This document shows positions 48,647 through 57,895 of a stretch of 64,000 nucleotides of DNA, piece after piece; the stretch's first letter is position 1; each line of letters starts with the position of its first letter. The stretch comes from Stutzerimonas kunmingensis (GTDB lineage: Bacteria > Pseudomonadota > Gammaproteobacteria > Pseudomonadales > Pseudomonadaceae): NCBI RefSeq assembly GCF_014764705.1, contig NZ_JACXXG010000002.1:248001-312000 (forward strand), given 5' to 3'. Made by a program: the position numbers and the translations under genes. The notes below the pieces were generated by a model. The model saw nothing but the letters and a program-made list of their open reading frames with translations, was not told where the DNA came from and did not search any database.

Positions 48647-50590
48647 TCAGACGCCAGTTGAGGTCGGTGTAGCGGGTATTGCATTACGGCTCAGCAGGTT
48701 ACGCAGTTGGTCTTTTTCCTCTGCGCTGAGTTCACCTTGGCGAGCCTTACGCAGCAGGCTTTCGAGTCGGCGTTCCCGCTGTCGGGCGGCAAGGCTATTA
48801 ATGGTGTCGAAAAACTGCTGTTCAAGGTTATCGGCCGAGATCAGCCATTCTTTCTCTGCAAGTGCGCGTAAAAGTCGCCCTTGGTCGGTTCCATGCCAGC
48901 GGGCGATCAGCTGCAGGCTACGCAGCTTCGGGTTCTTCTGCAGCGTGCCAAGCAGGGCGACAAGCAATTGTGCGTATGTGTCGTCTTCTGCGGCGAAATG
49001 GCTGACGTCCTCGACCTTTTGTGCTAGCTCCGGGTGGTGCAGCAGCGTTCGCAGCGTGGTCAGGGTCGGCGGCTCGACGGTAGCTGGCGTACGCGGACCG
49101 CGAGGTTTGAAGTCTGGTCGCTGCCCGGATTTTTTCCAGTCTTTCTTCCATTCCTTTTTTTCGCCGCGTTGTGGCTTGGGCGCTTCGGGAGGTTGGAAGT
49201 AGTCGGTCTCGGCGTAGTGCGAACCCGTGTCGTAATATGCGGCGTCGTCGTACTCGGCCGAGTTGTTGCTGGGTGCGGTGGTTGGCGCTGCTGCCATATG
49301 CTGCAGTGCTTCCCCGTTCAGACCAGTGATCTCGGTGAGACGCTGGCGCATCAATGCGCGCAGGTTTGCACCGGGAATCTTTTCGATAAGCGGCGCTGCC
49401 AGGGTGGCCAAGTGGGCCTTGCCTTCCAGTGAGCGTGGATCGGCTTCGTCGCTCAGTTGCTGGAAGAAGTAATCGGCCAGTGGCTGTGAGTGCTGCTGAA
49501 TGCGCGCGCGAAAAGCATCGGTGCCCTCGGCGCGGACCAGTGTGTCCGGGTCCTCTCCGTCGGGCAGGAACAGAAAGCGCGCCCGGCGGCCATCCTGCAG
49601 GTTCGGTAGCGTGGCTTCCAGTGCTCGCCAGGCGGCTTTGCGTCCGGCCGCGTCGCCATCGAAGCAGAACAGCACGCTGGGTACGATGCGGAACAGGCGC
49701 TTGAGATGCTCTTCGCTGGTTGCCGTACCAAGGGTGGCCACGGCGTTGCGCAAGCCTTGCTGGGCCAGTGCAATGACGTCCATGTAGCCCTCGACCACCA
49801 TGATCTCGTCGAGATCTCGGTTGGCCTGCCGCGCTTCGTAAAGGCCGTAGAGTTCCTGGCCCTTGTGGAATACCGGGGTTTCCGGCGAATTCAGGTACTT
49901 GGGCTTGTCGTCGCCCAGAACGCGACCGCCGAAGGCGATGACCCGGCCGCGGCTGTCGCGGATGGGGAACATTACGCGATCGCGGAAACGGTCATAGCGT
50001 TTGCCGTTCTCGGCGTTCTCGATCAGCAGGCCGGCGTCGATCAGCGCTTTCTGCTGAAGCGCATCGCCGCCGAGATGCTTCATCAGGTTGTCCCAGCCGG
50101 GCGGGGCGAAGCCCAATCCGAAATCCCGGGCAATCACGCCGGACAGGCCGCGGCCCTTGAGGTACTCCACGGCCGACTTGCGGGTCGCGTGGCTTTTCAG
50201 GGCTTGGCGGTAGTAATCGGCGGCGGCAGCCAGCAGTGGGTAGAGTGGCGAATCGACCGGCTGGCGTGGCTTGTGTTTGCGGCCGCTTTCCTCGTGGGGG
50301 ACTTCCATTCCCGCGCGCTTGGCCAGTTCCTCGACTGCCTGGGGGAAGTCCAGCTGGTCGTGGTCCATGACGAAGCCCAGCGCATTGCCGCCAGCGCCGC
50401 AGCCGAAGCAATAGTAGAACTGCTTGTCCGGACTGACGCTGAACGAGGGCGTCTTTTCCTTGTGAAAAGGGCAGAGGGCGCTGTAGTTCTTGCCGGCCTT
50501 TTTCAGTTGGATGCGCGAGCCGACCACCTCGACGATGTCGGAGCGATTGAGCAGGTCGTCGATGAAGGATTGGGGGATCAGGCCGGCCAT
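48647..50590 (-). CDS. dnaG: DNA primase
   Basis: A 647-residue primase that lays RNA primers for the replisome. N-terminal CHC2 zinc domain (LCPFHKEKTPSFSV; YYCFGCGAGG), central RNAP/Toprim domain with EGYMD (MVVEGYMDVIALA) and FCFDGDAAG, then a variable Gln/Pro-rich linker containing short Tyr-Asp repeats (EYDDAAYYDTGSHYAETDY), and a C-terminal helicase-binding domain. The ATG at 50590 is seven bases from the end of the upstream region. Second gene of the macromolecular synthesis operon. Confidence 0.98.
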   Translation of the reverse strand: MAGLIPQSFIDDLLNRSDIVEVVGSRIQLKKAGKNYSALCPFHKEKTPSFSVSPDKQFYYCFGCGAGGNALGFVMDHDQLDFPQAVEELAKRAGMEVPHEESGRKHKPRQPVDSPLYPLLAAAADYYRQALKSHATRKSAVEYLKGRGLSGVIARDFGLGFAPPGWDNLMKHLGGDALQQKALIDAGLLIENAENGKRYDRFRDRVMFPIRDSRGRVIAFGGRVLGDDKPKYLNSPETPVFHKGQELYGLYEARQANRDLDEIMVVEGYMDVIALAQQGLRNAVATLGTATSEEHLKRLFRIVPSVLFCFDGDAAGRKAAWRALEATLPNLQDGRRARFLFLPDGEDPDTLVRAEGTDAFRARIQQHSQPLADYFFQQLSDEADPRSLEGKAHLATLAAPLIEKIPGANLRALMRQRLTEITGLNGEALQHMAAAPTTAPSNNSAEYDDAAYYDTGSHYAETDYFQPPEAPKPQRGEKKEWKKDWKKSGQRPDFKPRGPRTPATVEPPTLTTLRTLLHHPELAQKVEDVSHFAAEDDTYAQLLVALLGTLQKNPKLRSLQLIARWHGTDQGRLLRALAEKEWLISADNLEQQFFDTINSLAARQRERRLESLLRKARQGELSAEEKDQLRNLLSRNAIPATPTSTGV

Positions 50591-50631
50591 AGAGGTATCT
50601 GATTACGCTCGCATTGCATGAGCCGGAAATG

Positions 50632-50669
50632 AAAAAACTCCGGCCTTTCGCCGGCTGGCGAAGCGGAGT
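50632..50669 (-). terminator. Intrinsic terminator between rpsU and dnaG
   Basis: On the minus strand, ACTCCG...CGGAGT and TTCGCC/GGCGAA pair around loop AGCC (50669-50637), followed by a run of six T residues (50637-50632). It matches the partial terminator T1 known in this operon of E. coli, which lets S21 be made in excess of primase. Confidence 0.8.
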
Positions 50670-50683
50670 AAGCATGCAATGCA

Positions 50684-50705
50684 AAGCCCGGCCTGAGCCG
50701 GGCTT
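50684..50705 (-). other. Second hairpin in the rpsU-dnaG gap
   Basis: AAGCCCGGC (50684-50692), loop CTGA, GCCGGGCTT (50697-50705). A strong stem but followed only by TGCATTGC on the minus strand, so it may protect the rpsU mRNA 3' end or assist the terminator beyond it. Confidence 0.6.
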
Positions 50706-50728
50706 GATGCGACGTCAGCTGTACTGGA

Positions 50729-50944
50729 TTAGTACAGGCGGACGCTGCGGCGCTGCTCGCGCTGCACTTTCTTGGCGTGACGCTTGACTGCAGCGGCAGC
50801 CTTGCGCTTGCGCTCGGAAGTCGGCTTCTCGTAGAACTCGCGCGAGCGGACTTCGGCCAGAACGCCTGCTTTTTCGCAGGAACGCTTGAAACGACGCAGT
50901 GCTACGTCGAAGGGTTCATTCTCTTTAACTTTGACAGCGGGCAT
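50729..50944 (-). CDS. rpsU: 30S ribosomal protein S21
   Basis: A 71-residue, highly basic small-subunit protein ([41 protein letters not shown], quoted in part) needed for mRNA binding at initiation. Length and sequence are standard. It leads the rpsU-dnaG-rpoD operon, preceded by a good promoter at 51026-51054 and divergent from tsaD. Confidence 0.98.
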   Translation of the reverse strand: MPAVKVKENEPFDVALRRFKRSCEKAGVLAEVRSREFYEKPTSERKRKAAAAVKRHAKKVQREQRRSVRLY

Positions 50945-51025
50945 CCAGGACTTACCTTCACTTGATTACCGGTGGCAACGCGCTTCGGCAATGACTCGCA
51001 AGCACGCTGGTTTTAAGGGTTGCGG

Positions 51026-51054
51026 ATGTTACCCGCTCCAATTGCGGAATGCAA
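51026..51054 (-). promoter_or_regulatory. Candidate sigma-70 promoter for rpsU-dnaG-rpoD
   Basis: On the complement, TTGCAT (51054-51049) and TAACAT (51031-51026) with a 17-base spacer, about 80 bases upstream of rpsU. Inference from sequence only. Confidence 0.45.
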
Positions 51055-51140
51055 AGCCCCTGATCGAAAAGCGCTGGTCGGTCGGACGGCCCGACGATTA
51101 ATATGCACGGCTTCATTCGCCCTCCGGAAAGGTTGAACCC

Positions 51141-52166
51141 ATGCTGGTGCTGGGGTTGGAAACGTCCTGCGACGAGACTGGTGTCGCGCTTTACGACAGC
51201 GAACAGGGCCTGCTGGCCGACGCGCTATTCAGCCAGATCGACCTGCATCGCGTCTATGGCGGCGTGGTGCCTGAGCTCGCCTCGCGCGATCACGTGAAAC
51301 GCATGCTGCCGCTGATTCGCCAGGTGCTGGAGGAGGCGGGCCGCGAGGCCGGCCAGATCGATGCGGTGGCCTATACGGCCGGTCCCGGACTGGTCGGTGC
51401 GCTGCTGGTTGGGGCCTCCTGCGCCCAGGCGCTGGCGTTGGCCTGGGGCGTACCGGCTGTCGGCGTGCACCATATGGAAGGTCACCTGCTGGCACCGATG
51501 CTCGAAGCGCAGCCGCCGCAGTTCCCGTTCGTCGCCTTACTGGTGTCGGGTGGCCATACGCAGGTTGTTCGCGTGGATGGCATTGGCCGGTACGAGCTGC
51601 TCGGCGAATCGGTGGACGATGCCGCCGGTGAAGCCTTCGACAAGACCGCAAAGCTGATGGGCCTGCGTTATCCCGGCGGGCCGGAAATCGCCCGTCTGGC
51701 CGAGCAGGGCACTCCGGGACGCTTCGTCTTTCCGCGGCCGATGACTGATCGGCCCGGTCTGGATTTCAGTTTCAGCGGCCTGAAGACCTTTACCCTCAAT
51801 ACCTGGCAGCAGTGCCGCAGCGCGGGCGACGAATCCGAGCAGACCCGCTGCGACATCGCGCTGGCGTTCCAGCAGGCTGTGGTCGAAACCCTGACCATCA
51901 AATGTCGCCGAGCCCTTAGGCAGACGGGCCTGACGTCGCTGGTCATCGCCGGCGGGGTCAGCGCCAATCAGTCTCTGCGCCAGGCGCTGGAGCGGATGCT
52001 CGGTGAGTTCAACGGTCAGGTCTTCTATGCGCGGCCACGTTTCTGCACCGACAACGGTGCGATGATCGCTTACGCTGGCTGTCAGCGCTTGCTCGCCGGG
52101 CAGCATGATGGTCCGGCGATCACCGTACAGCCGCGTTGGTCGATGGACACACTGCCGGCGATCTGA
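51141..52166 (+). CDS. tsaD: tRNA N6-threonylcarbamoyladenosine transferase TsaD
   Basis: A 341-residue ASKHA-fold enzyme that, with TsaB and TsaE, transfers threonylcarbamoyl to A37 of ANN-reading tRNAs. Seen: [16 protein letters not shown], the metal-binding HHMEGHL (two His), VSGGHTQ, and the late [13 protein letters not shown] and metal Asp in [12 protein letters not shown] 51141 gives the family N-terminus; the frame extends upstream to 51103 without support. Divergent from rpsU, as in many gamma-proteobacteria. Confidence 0.97.
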   Translation: MLVLGLETSCDETGVALYDSEQGLLADALFSQIDLHRVYGGVVPELASRDHVKRMLPLIRQVLEEAGREAGQIDAVAYTAGPGLVGALLVGASCAQALALAWGVPAVGVHHMEGHLLAPMLEAQPPQFPFVALLVSGGHTQVVRVDGIGRYELLGESVDDAAGEAFDKTAKLMGLRYPGGPEIARLAEQGTPGRFVFPRPMTDRPGLDFSFSGLKTFTLNTWQQCRSAGDESEQTRCDIALAFQQAVVETLTIKCRRALRQTGLTSLVIAGGVSANQSLRQALERMLGEFNGQVFYARPRFCTDNGAMIAYAGCQRLLAGQHDGPAITVQPRWSMDTLPAI

Positions 52167-52181
52167 TGAGCGTCAGAGCGG

Positions 52182-52760
52182 TCAGAAATGCCGTTCCCGG
52201 CCGGCGAAAAGGTCGCGCACGTTGCTGCGATGGCGCCAGACGATCAGTGTGGCGAGCAGGCTCATCGGCAACAGCGCGCCGGGTTGCTGCCAGGCCAGCA
52301 GTGGCAGGCATAGCGGCAGGGCGATAAGGGCAGCCAGCGAGCTGGTCCGGGTCAGGCGGAATACCAGCAGCCAGGCGACGATGGCCAGCAGTGCGGCCGG
52401 CGGGTAGAGCGCGAGCAGGGTGCCGGCGGCGGTGGCGACACCCTTGCCGCCACGGAAGCGAAAATACAACGGATAGAGATGGCCGCAGACCGCTGCCAGA
52501 CCGATCCAGGCCTGTTGCTGGACGGACATGTCCAGCGAGGCGGCCAGCAGTACGGGCAGCAGGCCCTTGAGCAGATCGCCGAACAGCGTGCAGATCGCCA
52601 GTCGCTTGCCTGCCAGACGAAGCATATTGGTGGCGCCGGGATTGCCGGAGCCACCGACACGCGGGTCGGGCATTCCGGCCAGGCGGCTAAGCAGTATGGC
52701 GAATGACAGCGAGCCGATCAGGTACGCGAGCAAGGTCAGCAGCCAGAACATGGAATCCAT
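52182..52760 (-). CDS. plsY: Acyl-phosphate:glycerol-3-phosphate acyltransferase PlsY
   Basis: A 192-residue integral membrane protein with about five helices that transfers acyl from acyl phosphate to glycerol 3-phosphate, the first step of phospholipid synthesis. Conserved loops: [33 protein letters not shown] in part, and [15 protein letters not shown]. Convergent with tsaD, 15 bases apart, and divergent from folB. Confidence 0.96.
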   Translation of the reverse strand: MDSMFWLLTLLAYLIGSLSFAILLSRLAGMPDPRVGGSGNPGATNMLRLAGKRLAICTLFGDLLKGLLPVLLAASLDMSVQQQAWIGLAAVCGHLYPLYFRFRGGKGVATAAGTLLALYPPAALLAIVAWLLVFRLTRTSSLAALIALPLCLPLLAWQQPGALLPMSLLATLIVWRHRSNVRDLFAGRERHF

Positions 52761-52826
52761 CCGGGGCAGGGAGCCTATGAGTCTAACGGCGCGTTTCGAG
52801 CTTGTCGTGCCGCAGGAGAACGTTGC

Positions 52827-53180
52827 GTGGATACAGTCTTCATCGAAGGCCTGGAAGTGGATACGGTAATCGGCGCCTACGACTGGGAGCGCGGGATTCG
52901 CCAGTGCCTGCAGCTCGACCTGACGCTGGGCTGGGACATACGACCGGCCGCCGATAATGATGAGCTGGACAAGGCTCTGGACTATGCCAAGGTCGCTGCG
53001 GCCATCGATCAGTTCGCCTGCGCGGCGCGCTTCGAGCTGGTCGAAACCTTCGCTGAGCGTCTGGCGCGAAAGTTGATGAGCGAGTTCGGCATCGTCTGGC
53101 TGCGCCTGCGGGTCACCAAACCAGGCGTCAATGCGCGTGCCCGTGCGCTGGGCGTGGAGATCGAACGCGGATGTCGCTGA
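52827..53180 (+). CDS. folB: Dihydroneopterin aldolase
   Basis: A 117-residue T-fold enzyme of folate synthesis that cleaves dihydroneopterin to 6-hydroxymethyl-dihydropterin. Seen: the N-terminal [19 protein letters not shown] (catalytic Glu region), [10 protein letters not shown], and [10 protein letters not shown]. Starts at GTG 52827 with GGAGAA upstream. Its 3' end overlaps folK by ten bases, so the two consecutive pathway steps are coupled. Confidence 0.95.
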   Translation: MDTVFIEGLEVDTVIGAYDWERGIRQCLQLDLTLGWDIRPAADNDELDKALDYAKVAAAIDQFACAARFELVETFAERLARKLMSEFGIVWLRLRVTKPGVNARARALGVEIERGCR

Positions 53181-53713
53181 CCCCCGTCATGCTCGGCCTG
53201 GGCAGCAATGTGCAGCGCATCGAGCGCCTGCATGCCGGGCTCGATGCGCTGGCCGAGCTGCTGCAGGATATGCGTTGCTCACCAGTGTTCGAGAGCCTGG
53301 CGGTGGGCTATAAGGGCGACAACTTCTACAACCTGGTGGTCGCCGGCTACACCGACCTGCCGCTGACGGAACTGGACCGCCGGCTCAAGTTCATTGAGGC
53401 GGACAATGGCCGTTACGCGCCGGATCGCAAGGGGTTGCCGCTGGATATCGATGTGCTGCTGTATGGCGAGCTGGTCGGCAACTTCCATGGCTTGCTGCTG
53501 CCGCGTGCGGAGATCCTGAAGAACGCCTTCGTGCTCTGGCCGCTGGCGTTATTGGCGCCGACCGTCAAACATCCCGCTGCAGGCGAGGTCTTTGCCGATC
53601 TGTGGGCGCAGTCATCCATCGACCAGCAGCTCTGGCCAGTGCCGTTTCAGTGGCGCGGCAGCGAGCTGACGCCTGCCGATCTGATCCGCAACCATCCTCC
53701 ACAGCGCGCCTGA
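53171..53713 (+). CDS. folK: 2-amino-4-hydroxy-6-hydroxymethyldihydropteridine pyrophosphokinase
   Basis: A 180-residue HPPK-family protein: [13 protein letters not shown] at the N-terminus, [13 protein letters not shown], and [14 protein letters not shown] with the two magnesium-binding Asp residues. It pyrophosphorylates the product of FolB. The sequence is divergent from classical FolK at several positions, and pseudomonads can carry two folK genes, so it may be the secondary copy. Overlaps folB. Confidence 0.9.
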   Translation: MSLTPVMLGLGSNVQRIERLHAGLDALAELLQDMRCSPVFESLAVGYKGDNFYNLVVAGYTDLPLTELDRRLKFIEADNGRYAPDRKGLPLDIDVLLYGELVGNFHGLLLPRAEILKNAFVLWPLALLAPTVKHPAAGEVFADLWAQSSIDQQLWPVPFQWRGSELTPADLIRNHPPQRA

Positions 53714-53718
53714 ATGCC

Positions 53719-54888
53719 TTACCGCGAATATTCCCGGCAGTAGATGCTCAGGGCATCGAGGCGCGCAGCACCGAGCGCTTTGCCCAGCTCGGCACCTTTG
53801 AATCCTTGCTCCAGCAGCGGTTTGACCGACACGGCACGGGCTGCGCTGGCCGCGCCGTGCAGATAATCGGCTTCGAAGAGCAATTCGCCGGGCGTGCCTG
53901 CCAGGGCGCGCATTTCACAAGCCGCGACGAACTGCTCGAAGCGCTCCGGCCGCCGGTAGATGTCGAAATGCTGCAGCATGTCGAGCAGTGCATCGGCATG
54001 CAGTTTCTTGGCGTTGAACGCGTCATCCTGATATCTGCCGAGCAGCATCGCCAGTTCCTGGCAATCTTTCGGTGCCTTGCAGCGCTGGTTGAGTGTATCG
54101 ATGGCGGCCAGACGTGGTTGCTGGCTATCGGCCGACGTCATGCAGCCAAGTAGCAGGCAGGCCCAGCGTACCGGCAGTGGCTGGTCATGTTCGGCGCACT
54201 GCCGAAGCGTGCCAAGCAGGTGCCCACCGGCAGCATTGCCCTTGGCGAAGGTGGCGGCCAGTTCCGGGAACAGCTCGGCCAGCGCGTCACAGTTCTGTAG
54301 CACCTGAATGAATACTTCCGGCCGCGGCTCCATCAGCGCACGTGAAATTTCTTTCCAGCTGCGCTCCGCCGTCAGCGCCGACAACTCGCCGGAGCGTGCC
54401 AGTCGGCGCATCAGTTCCAGCGTTTCGTCGGCGATACGGAAGCCAGTCTCGGCGTAGCGTGCGGCGAAGCGCGCCACGCGCAGAACACGCAACGGATCTT
54501 CGGCGAAAGCGGGGGAAACGTGGCGCAATAGCCGTGCCCGCAGGTCGCGCTGACCGCCGTATGGATCAATCAGCTGGCCCTGGTCATCTTCGGCGATGGC
54601 ATTGATGGTGAGATCGCGGCGCTGCAGATCTTCTTCGAGGGTGACGTCGGGGCTGGCATGGAAGGTGAATCCGCCATAGCCACGACCGCTTTTGCGCTCG
54701 GTGCGCGCCAGGGCGTATTCCTCGCCGGTCTGCGGGTGCAGGAAAACCGGGAAGTCCGCACCGACCGGGCGGAAGCCGCTGGCCTGCATTTCTTCCGGCG
54801 TGGCACCGACCACCAGCCAGTCGACCTCGGTCACCGGGCGCCCCAACAGGCGGTCGCGTACTGCGCCGCCGACTTTGTAGATCTGCAT
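53719..54888 (-). CDS. cca: CCA-adding tRNA nucleotidyltransferase with degenerate HD domain
   Basis: A 389-residue class II enzyme that adds or repairs the tRNA 3' CCA. N-terminal head: [12 protein letters not shown], then Glu21-Val-Asp23 (TEVDWLVVG) where the family normally has Asp-x-Asp, [13 protein letters not shown], and [15 protein letters not shown]. The region where gamma-proteobacterial Cca has its HD phosphohydrolase motif (normally LLHDLGK) reads [13 protein letters not shown], so metal ligands are lost and the segment is shortened. Polymerase activity is probably kept; 2',3'-phosphodiesterase/phosphatase activity is probably not. ATG 54888 has GGAGGT five bases upstream. Confidence 0.92.
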   Translation of the reverse strand: MQIYKVGGAVRDRLLGRPVTEVDWLVVGATPEEMQASGFRPVGADFPVFLHPQTGEEYALARTERKSGRGYGGFTFHASPDVTLEEDLQRRDLTINAIAEDDQGQLIDPYGGQRDLRARLLRHVSPAFAEDPLRVLRVARFAARYAETGFRIADETLELMRRLARSGELSALTAERSWKEISRALMEPRPEVFIQVLQNCDALAELFPELAATFAKGNAAGGHLLGTLRQCAEHDQPLPVRWACLLLGCMTSADSQQPRLAAIDTLNQRCKAPKDCQELAMLLGRYQDDAFNAKKLHADALLDMLQHFDIYRRPERFEQFVAACEMRALAGTPGELLFEADYLHGAASAARAVSVKPLLEQGFKGAELGKALGAARLDALSIYCREYSR

Positions 54889-54984
54889 GTCCACCTCCGT
54901 TGGCGCGGAGGATAAAGGATATCGGCGCTGAGGCTACAGCGTGGCGGGTAAGGAAGGGCCTCGGAGGTGGGCCGCGGCCCACTG

Positions 54985-56532
54985 TCAGGCGAAGTTCATG
55001 CCGGGAAAACGGTTGTCGGTCTCTGCCTCGCTGCTGGGTCTTGCTGGTATGTGATGAGTATTGACCAGCTTGTCGTCCTGCATCGACTGCAGGTGAACAT
55101 CGAAGCCCCACAGCCGATGCAGATGCTTGAGCACCTCTTCGGTGGACCCGCCCAATGGCTTGCGGTCGTGCTGCATGTGACGCAAGGTCAGCGAGCGATC
55201 GCCGCGACGGTCGACGCTCCATACCTGGACGTTGGGCTCGCGGTTGCCGAGGTTGTATTGCGCGGCGAGCAGTTCGCGAATGGTGTGGTAACCACTTTCA
55301 TCGTGGATCGCCGGGACCAGCAGCTCGTCCTTGCGGTCATCGTCAAGGATGCTGAACAGCTTGAGGTCGCGGATCACCTTAGGCGAGAGAAACTGCAGGA
55401 TAAAGCTCTCGTCCTTGAAGTTGTTCATGGCGAACTTGACGGTGGTCAGCCAGTCGCTGCCGGCGATCTCCGGGAACCAGCGCTTGTCCTCCTCGGTGGG
55501 GTGCTCGCAAATCCGGCGGATGTCCTGGTACATGGCGAAGCCCAGGGTGTAGGGGTTGATGCCGCTGTAGTAGGGGCTGTCGAAGCCTGGCTGGTAGATC
55601 ACGCTGGTATGCGACTGCAGAAACTCCATCATGAAGCCGTCGGTGACCAGGCCCTCGTCATACAGATCGTTTAGCAGGGTGTAGTGCCAGAATGTCGCCC
55701 AGCCTTCGTTCATCACCTGGGTCTGGCGCTGTGGATAGAAGTACTGCGCGATCTTGCGCACGATACGCACCACCTCGCGCTGCCATGGCTCCAACAGCGG
55801 GGCGTGCTTCTCGATGAAATAGAGGATATTTTCCTGCGGCTCTGCCGGGAAACGCTGACTGTCCGCCAACCCATCGCCCTTGTCCGTGCCCTTGGGAATG
55901 GTGCGCCAGAGGTCGTTGATCTGCCGTTGCAGATGCTCCTCGCGATCCTTCTGGCGTCGGCGCTCTTCTTCTGCAGAGATGGGGTAGGGACGCTTGTAGC
56001 GGTCGACACCGTAGTTCATCAGTGCGTGGCAGGAGTCGAGCAGGTCTTCCACCGCATCGATGCCGTGCCGCTCCTCGCATTGCATGATGTACTGCTTGGC
56101 GAACACCAGGTAGTCGATGATCGAGCTGGCGTCGGTCCAGGTGCGGAACAGGTAATTGCCCTTGAAGAAGCTGTTGTGCCCGTAGCTGGCGTGGGCGATC
56201 ACCAGTGACTGCATGCACATGGTGTTCTCTTCCATCAGGTAGGCGATGCAGGGATCGGAATTGATGACGATCTCGTAGGCCAGACCCATCTGCCCGCGCT
56301 TGTAGTGTTTCTCGGTGTGCAGGAACTGCTTGCCGTAGGACCAGTGGTGGTAACCCAGCGGCATGCCAACCGAGGCGTAGGCGTCCATCATCTGCTCGGC
56401 GGTGATCACCTCGATCTGGTTCGGGTAGGTGTCCAGCGCGTAGCGCTCGGCGATGCGGCCGATCTCGCGGTCGTACTGCCGAATCAGGTCGAAGGTCCAT
56501 TCCGAGCCGGTGGAAATGGGCTGTCGCTTCAT
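54985..56532 (-). CDS. SpoVR family protein (YcgB-like)
   Basis: A 515-residue member of the SpoVR/YcgB family, beginning MKRQPISTGSEWTFDLIRQYDRE. Conserved His-rich blocks include GYHHWSYGKQF and NEGWATFWHYTLL. The biochemical function is not established; the gene is normally co-transcribed with prkA and yeaH and induced in stationary phase or nitrogen stress. ATG 56532, with GAGGTG upstream, is ten bases after the yeaH-like gene. Confidence 0.93.
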   Translation of the reverse strand: MKRQPISTGSEWTFDLIRQYDREIGRIAERYALDTYPNQIEVITAEQMMDAYASVGMPLGYHHWSYGKQFLHTEKHYKRGQMGLAYEIVINSDPCIAYLMEENTMCMQSLVIAHASYGHNSFFKGNYLFRTWTDASSIIDYLVFAKQYIMQCEERHGIDAVEDLLDSCHALMNYGVDRYKRPYPISAEEERRRQKDREEHLQRQINDLWRTIPKGTDKGDGLADSQRFPAEPQENILYFIEKHAPLLEPWQREVVRIVRKIAQYFYPQRQTQVMNEGWATFWHYTLLNDLYDEGLVTDGFMMEFLQSHTSVIYQPGFDSPYYSGINPYTLGFAMYQDIRRICEHPTEEDKRWFPEIAGSDWLTTVKFAMNNFKDESFILQFLSPKVIRDLKLFSILDDDRKDELLVPAIHDESGYHTIRELLAAQYNLGNREPNVQVWSVDRRGDRSLTLRHMQHDRKPLGGSTEEVLKHLHRLWGFDVHLQSMQDDKLVNTHHIPARPSSEAETDNRFPGMNFA

Positions 56533-56542
56533 GCTGCACACC

Positions 56543-57814
56543 TCAGCTGGTCATGCGCCGCTGGAAGAGTTCGCGGAACACTGGGTAGATGTCCCCGGCG
56601 CTGACCAACTGCTGTTGGGCGAACGCATCGGAAAAGGCTTCTGCGACCTGGTTGTACTCGTACCAGAGCGCCTGGTGTTCGCGCGGGGTGATTTCAACGT
56701 AGGTGAAGTACTGCACGAACGGCATGATCTGGTTGATCAGGATGTCGCGGCACAGCGGCGAATCGTCGTTCCAGTTGTCGCCGTCGGAAGCCTGAGCGGC
56801 GTAGATGTTCCACTCGTTGGCCGGGTAACGCTCGGCCATGATCTCCTGCATCATCTTCAGGGCGCTGGAGACGATGGTGCCGCCGGTCTCCCGCGAGTAG
56901 AAGAACTCTTCCTCGTCGACTTCCTTGGCGCTGGTGTGGTGACGGATGAATACCACATCGATCTTGTCGTAGTTCCGCTTGAGGAAAAGGTACAGCAGGA
57001 TGAAGAAGCGCTTGGCGATGTCCTTGGTGGCCTGAGTCATGGAGCCGGAAACGTCCATCAGGCAGAACATCACCGCCTTGGAGCTGGGGTTGGGATGCTT
57101 GACCAGCAGGTTGTATTTCAGATCGAAGGTGTCGAGGAATGGCACGCGTTTGATGCGCGCCTTCAGCCGTTCGATCTCCTCCTCGGTGGCCTTGATGTCG
57201 CCGAAGTTGTTCGGCTCCTCAAGACGTAGTCGCTCCAGCTCTGCCTTCAGTGTGCGCAGTTGTGCACGGCTGCTGCCAGATAGCGCAATGCGTCTGGCAT
57301 GGGCCGAGCGCAGCGTGCGCACGATGTTGATGCGCGACGGGTTGCCCTCGTTGCTGATGCCGGCCCGCACGGTTTTGAAGGTATCGGTGCCGGTCAGGTG
57401 ACGCTTGACCAGATTGGGCAGTTCGAGGTCCTCGAACATGAAATCGAGGAATTCTTCCTGGGTGATCTGGAAGACGAAGTCGTCCATGCCGTCGCCGCTA
57501 TTGCTGGCCTGGCCGGCGCCCTGGCCACCGCCGCCGCCCTGCGGTCTGGGGATGCGTTCGCCGGCAACGAACTCCTTGTTGCCCGGATGGACGATGGTCT
57601 GGCGGCCGCCGCGGCCGTGATGCAGCACCGGCTCATCGATGTCGCGGCCGGGAATGCTGATCTGCTCGCCATGTTCCATGTCGGTGATGGAGCGCCGGCC
57701 GACGGCTTCCTCCACCGCCTTCTTGATATGCCCACGGTACCGCTGCAGGAAACGCTGGCGGTTCACCGTGCTCTTGTTCTTGCCATTCAGGCGACGATCG
57801 ATCACGTAGCTCAT
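56543..57814 (-). CDS. YeaH/YhbH family protein (DUF444, VWA-like)
   Basis: A 423-residue protein with an N-terminal basic region ([20 protein letters not shown]), a low-complexity glycine stretch ([14 protein letters not shown], about residues 90-103), a coiled-coil segment and a C-terminal von Willebrand A-like domain whose metal site is [12 protein letters not shown]. Partner of PrkA in the yeaGH module that controls stress adaptation. ATG 57814; the longer frame would cross an inverted repeat. Confidence 0.92.
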   Translation of the reverse strand: MSYVIDRRLNGKNKSTVNRQRFLQRYRGHIKKAVEEAVGRRSITDMEHGEQISIPGRDIDEPVLHHGRGGRQTIVHPGNKEFVAGERIPRPQGGGGGQGAGQASNSGDGMDDFVFQITQEEFLDFMFEDLELPNLVKRHLTGTDTFKTVRAGISNEGNPSRINIVRTLRSAHARRIALSGSSRAQLRTLKAELERLRLEEPNNFGDIKATEEEIERLKARIKRVPFLDTFDLKYNLLVKHPNPSSKAVMFCLMDVSGSMTQATKDIAKRFFILLYLFLKRNYDKIDVVFIRHHTSAKEVDEEEFFYSRETGGTIVSSALKMMQEIMAERYPANEWNIYAAQASDGDNWNDDSPLCRDILINQIMPFVQYFTYVEITPREHQALWYEYNQVAEAFSDAFAQQQLVSAGDIYPVFRELFQRRMTS

Positions 57815-57843
57815 AGGCCCTCCGGGCTTGGCTGAAACCATAG

Positions 57844-57885
57844 GCCTGAAGCTGGAAGCGTGCCGCGATGCTTCCAGCTTCAGGC
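57844..57885. repeat. Inverted repeat of AGCYKGA heptamers between prkA and yeaH
   Basis: GCCTGAAGCTGGAAGC (57844-57859) is perfectly inverted at 57870-57885 around a ten-base loop. Each arm is built of seven-base units of the AGCTGGA/AGCCTGA type, and a further unit follows at 57886-57891. The hairpin could stabilise or attenuate the prkA-yeaH transcript. Confidence 0.8.
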
Positions 57886-57895
57886 TTCCAGCCAC

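Noticed and set aside
50684..50705. Main terminator of rpsU
   Set aside because: The stem is strong but lacks a T run; the hairpin at 50632-50669 with T6 is the better candidate.
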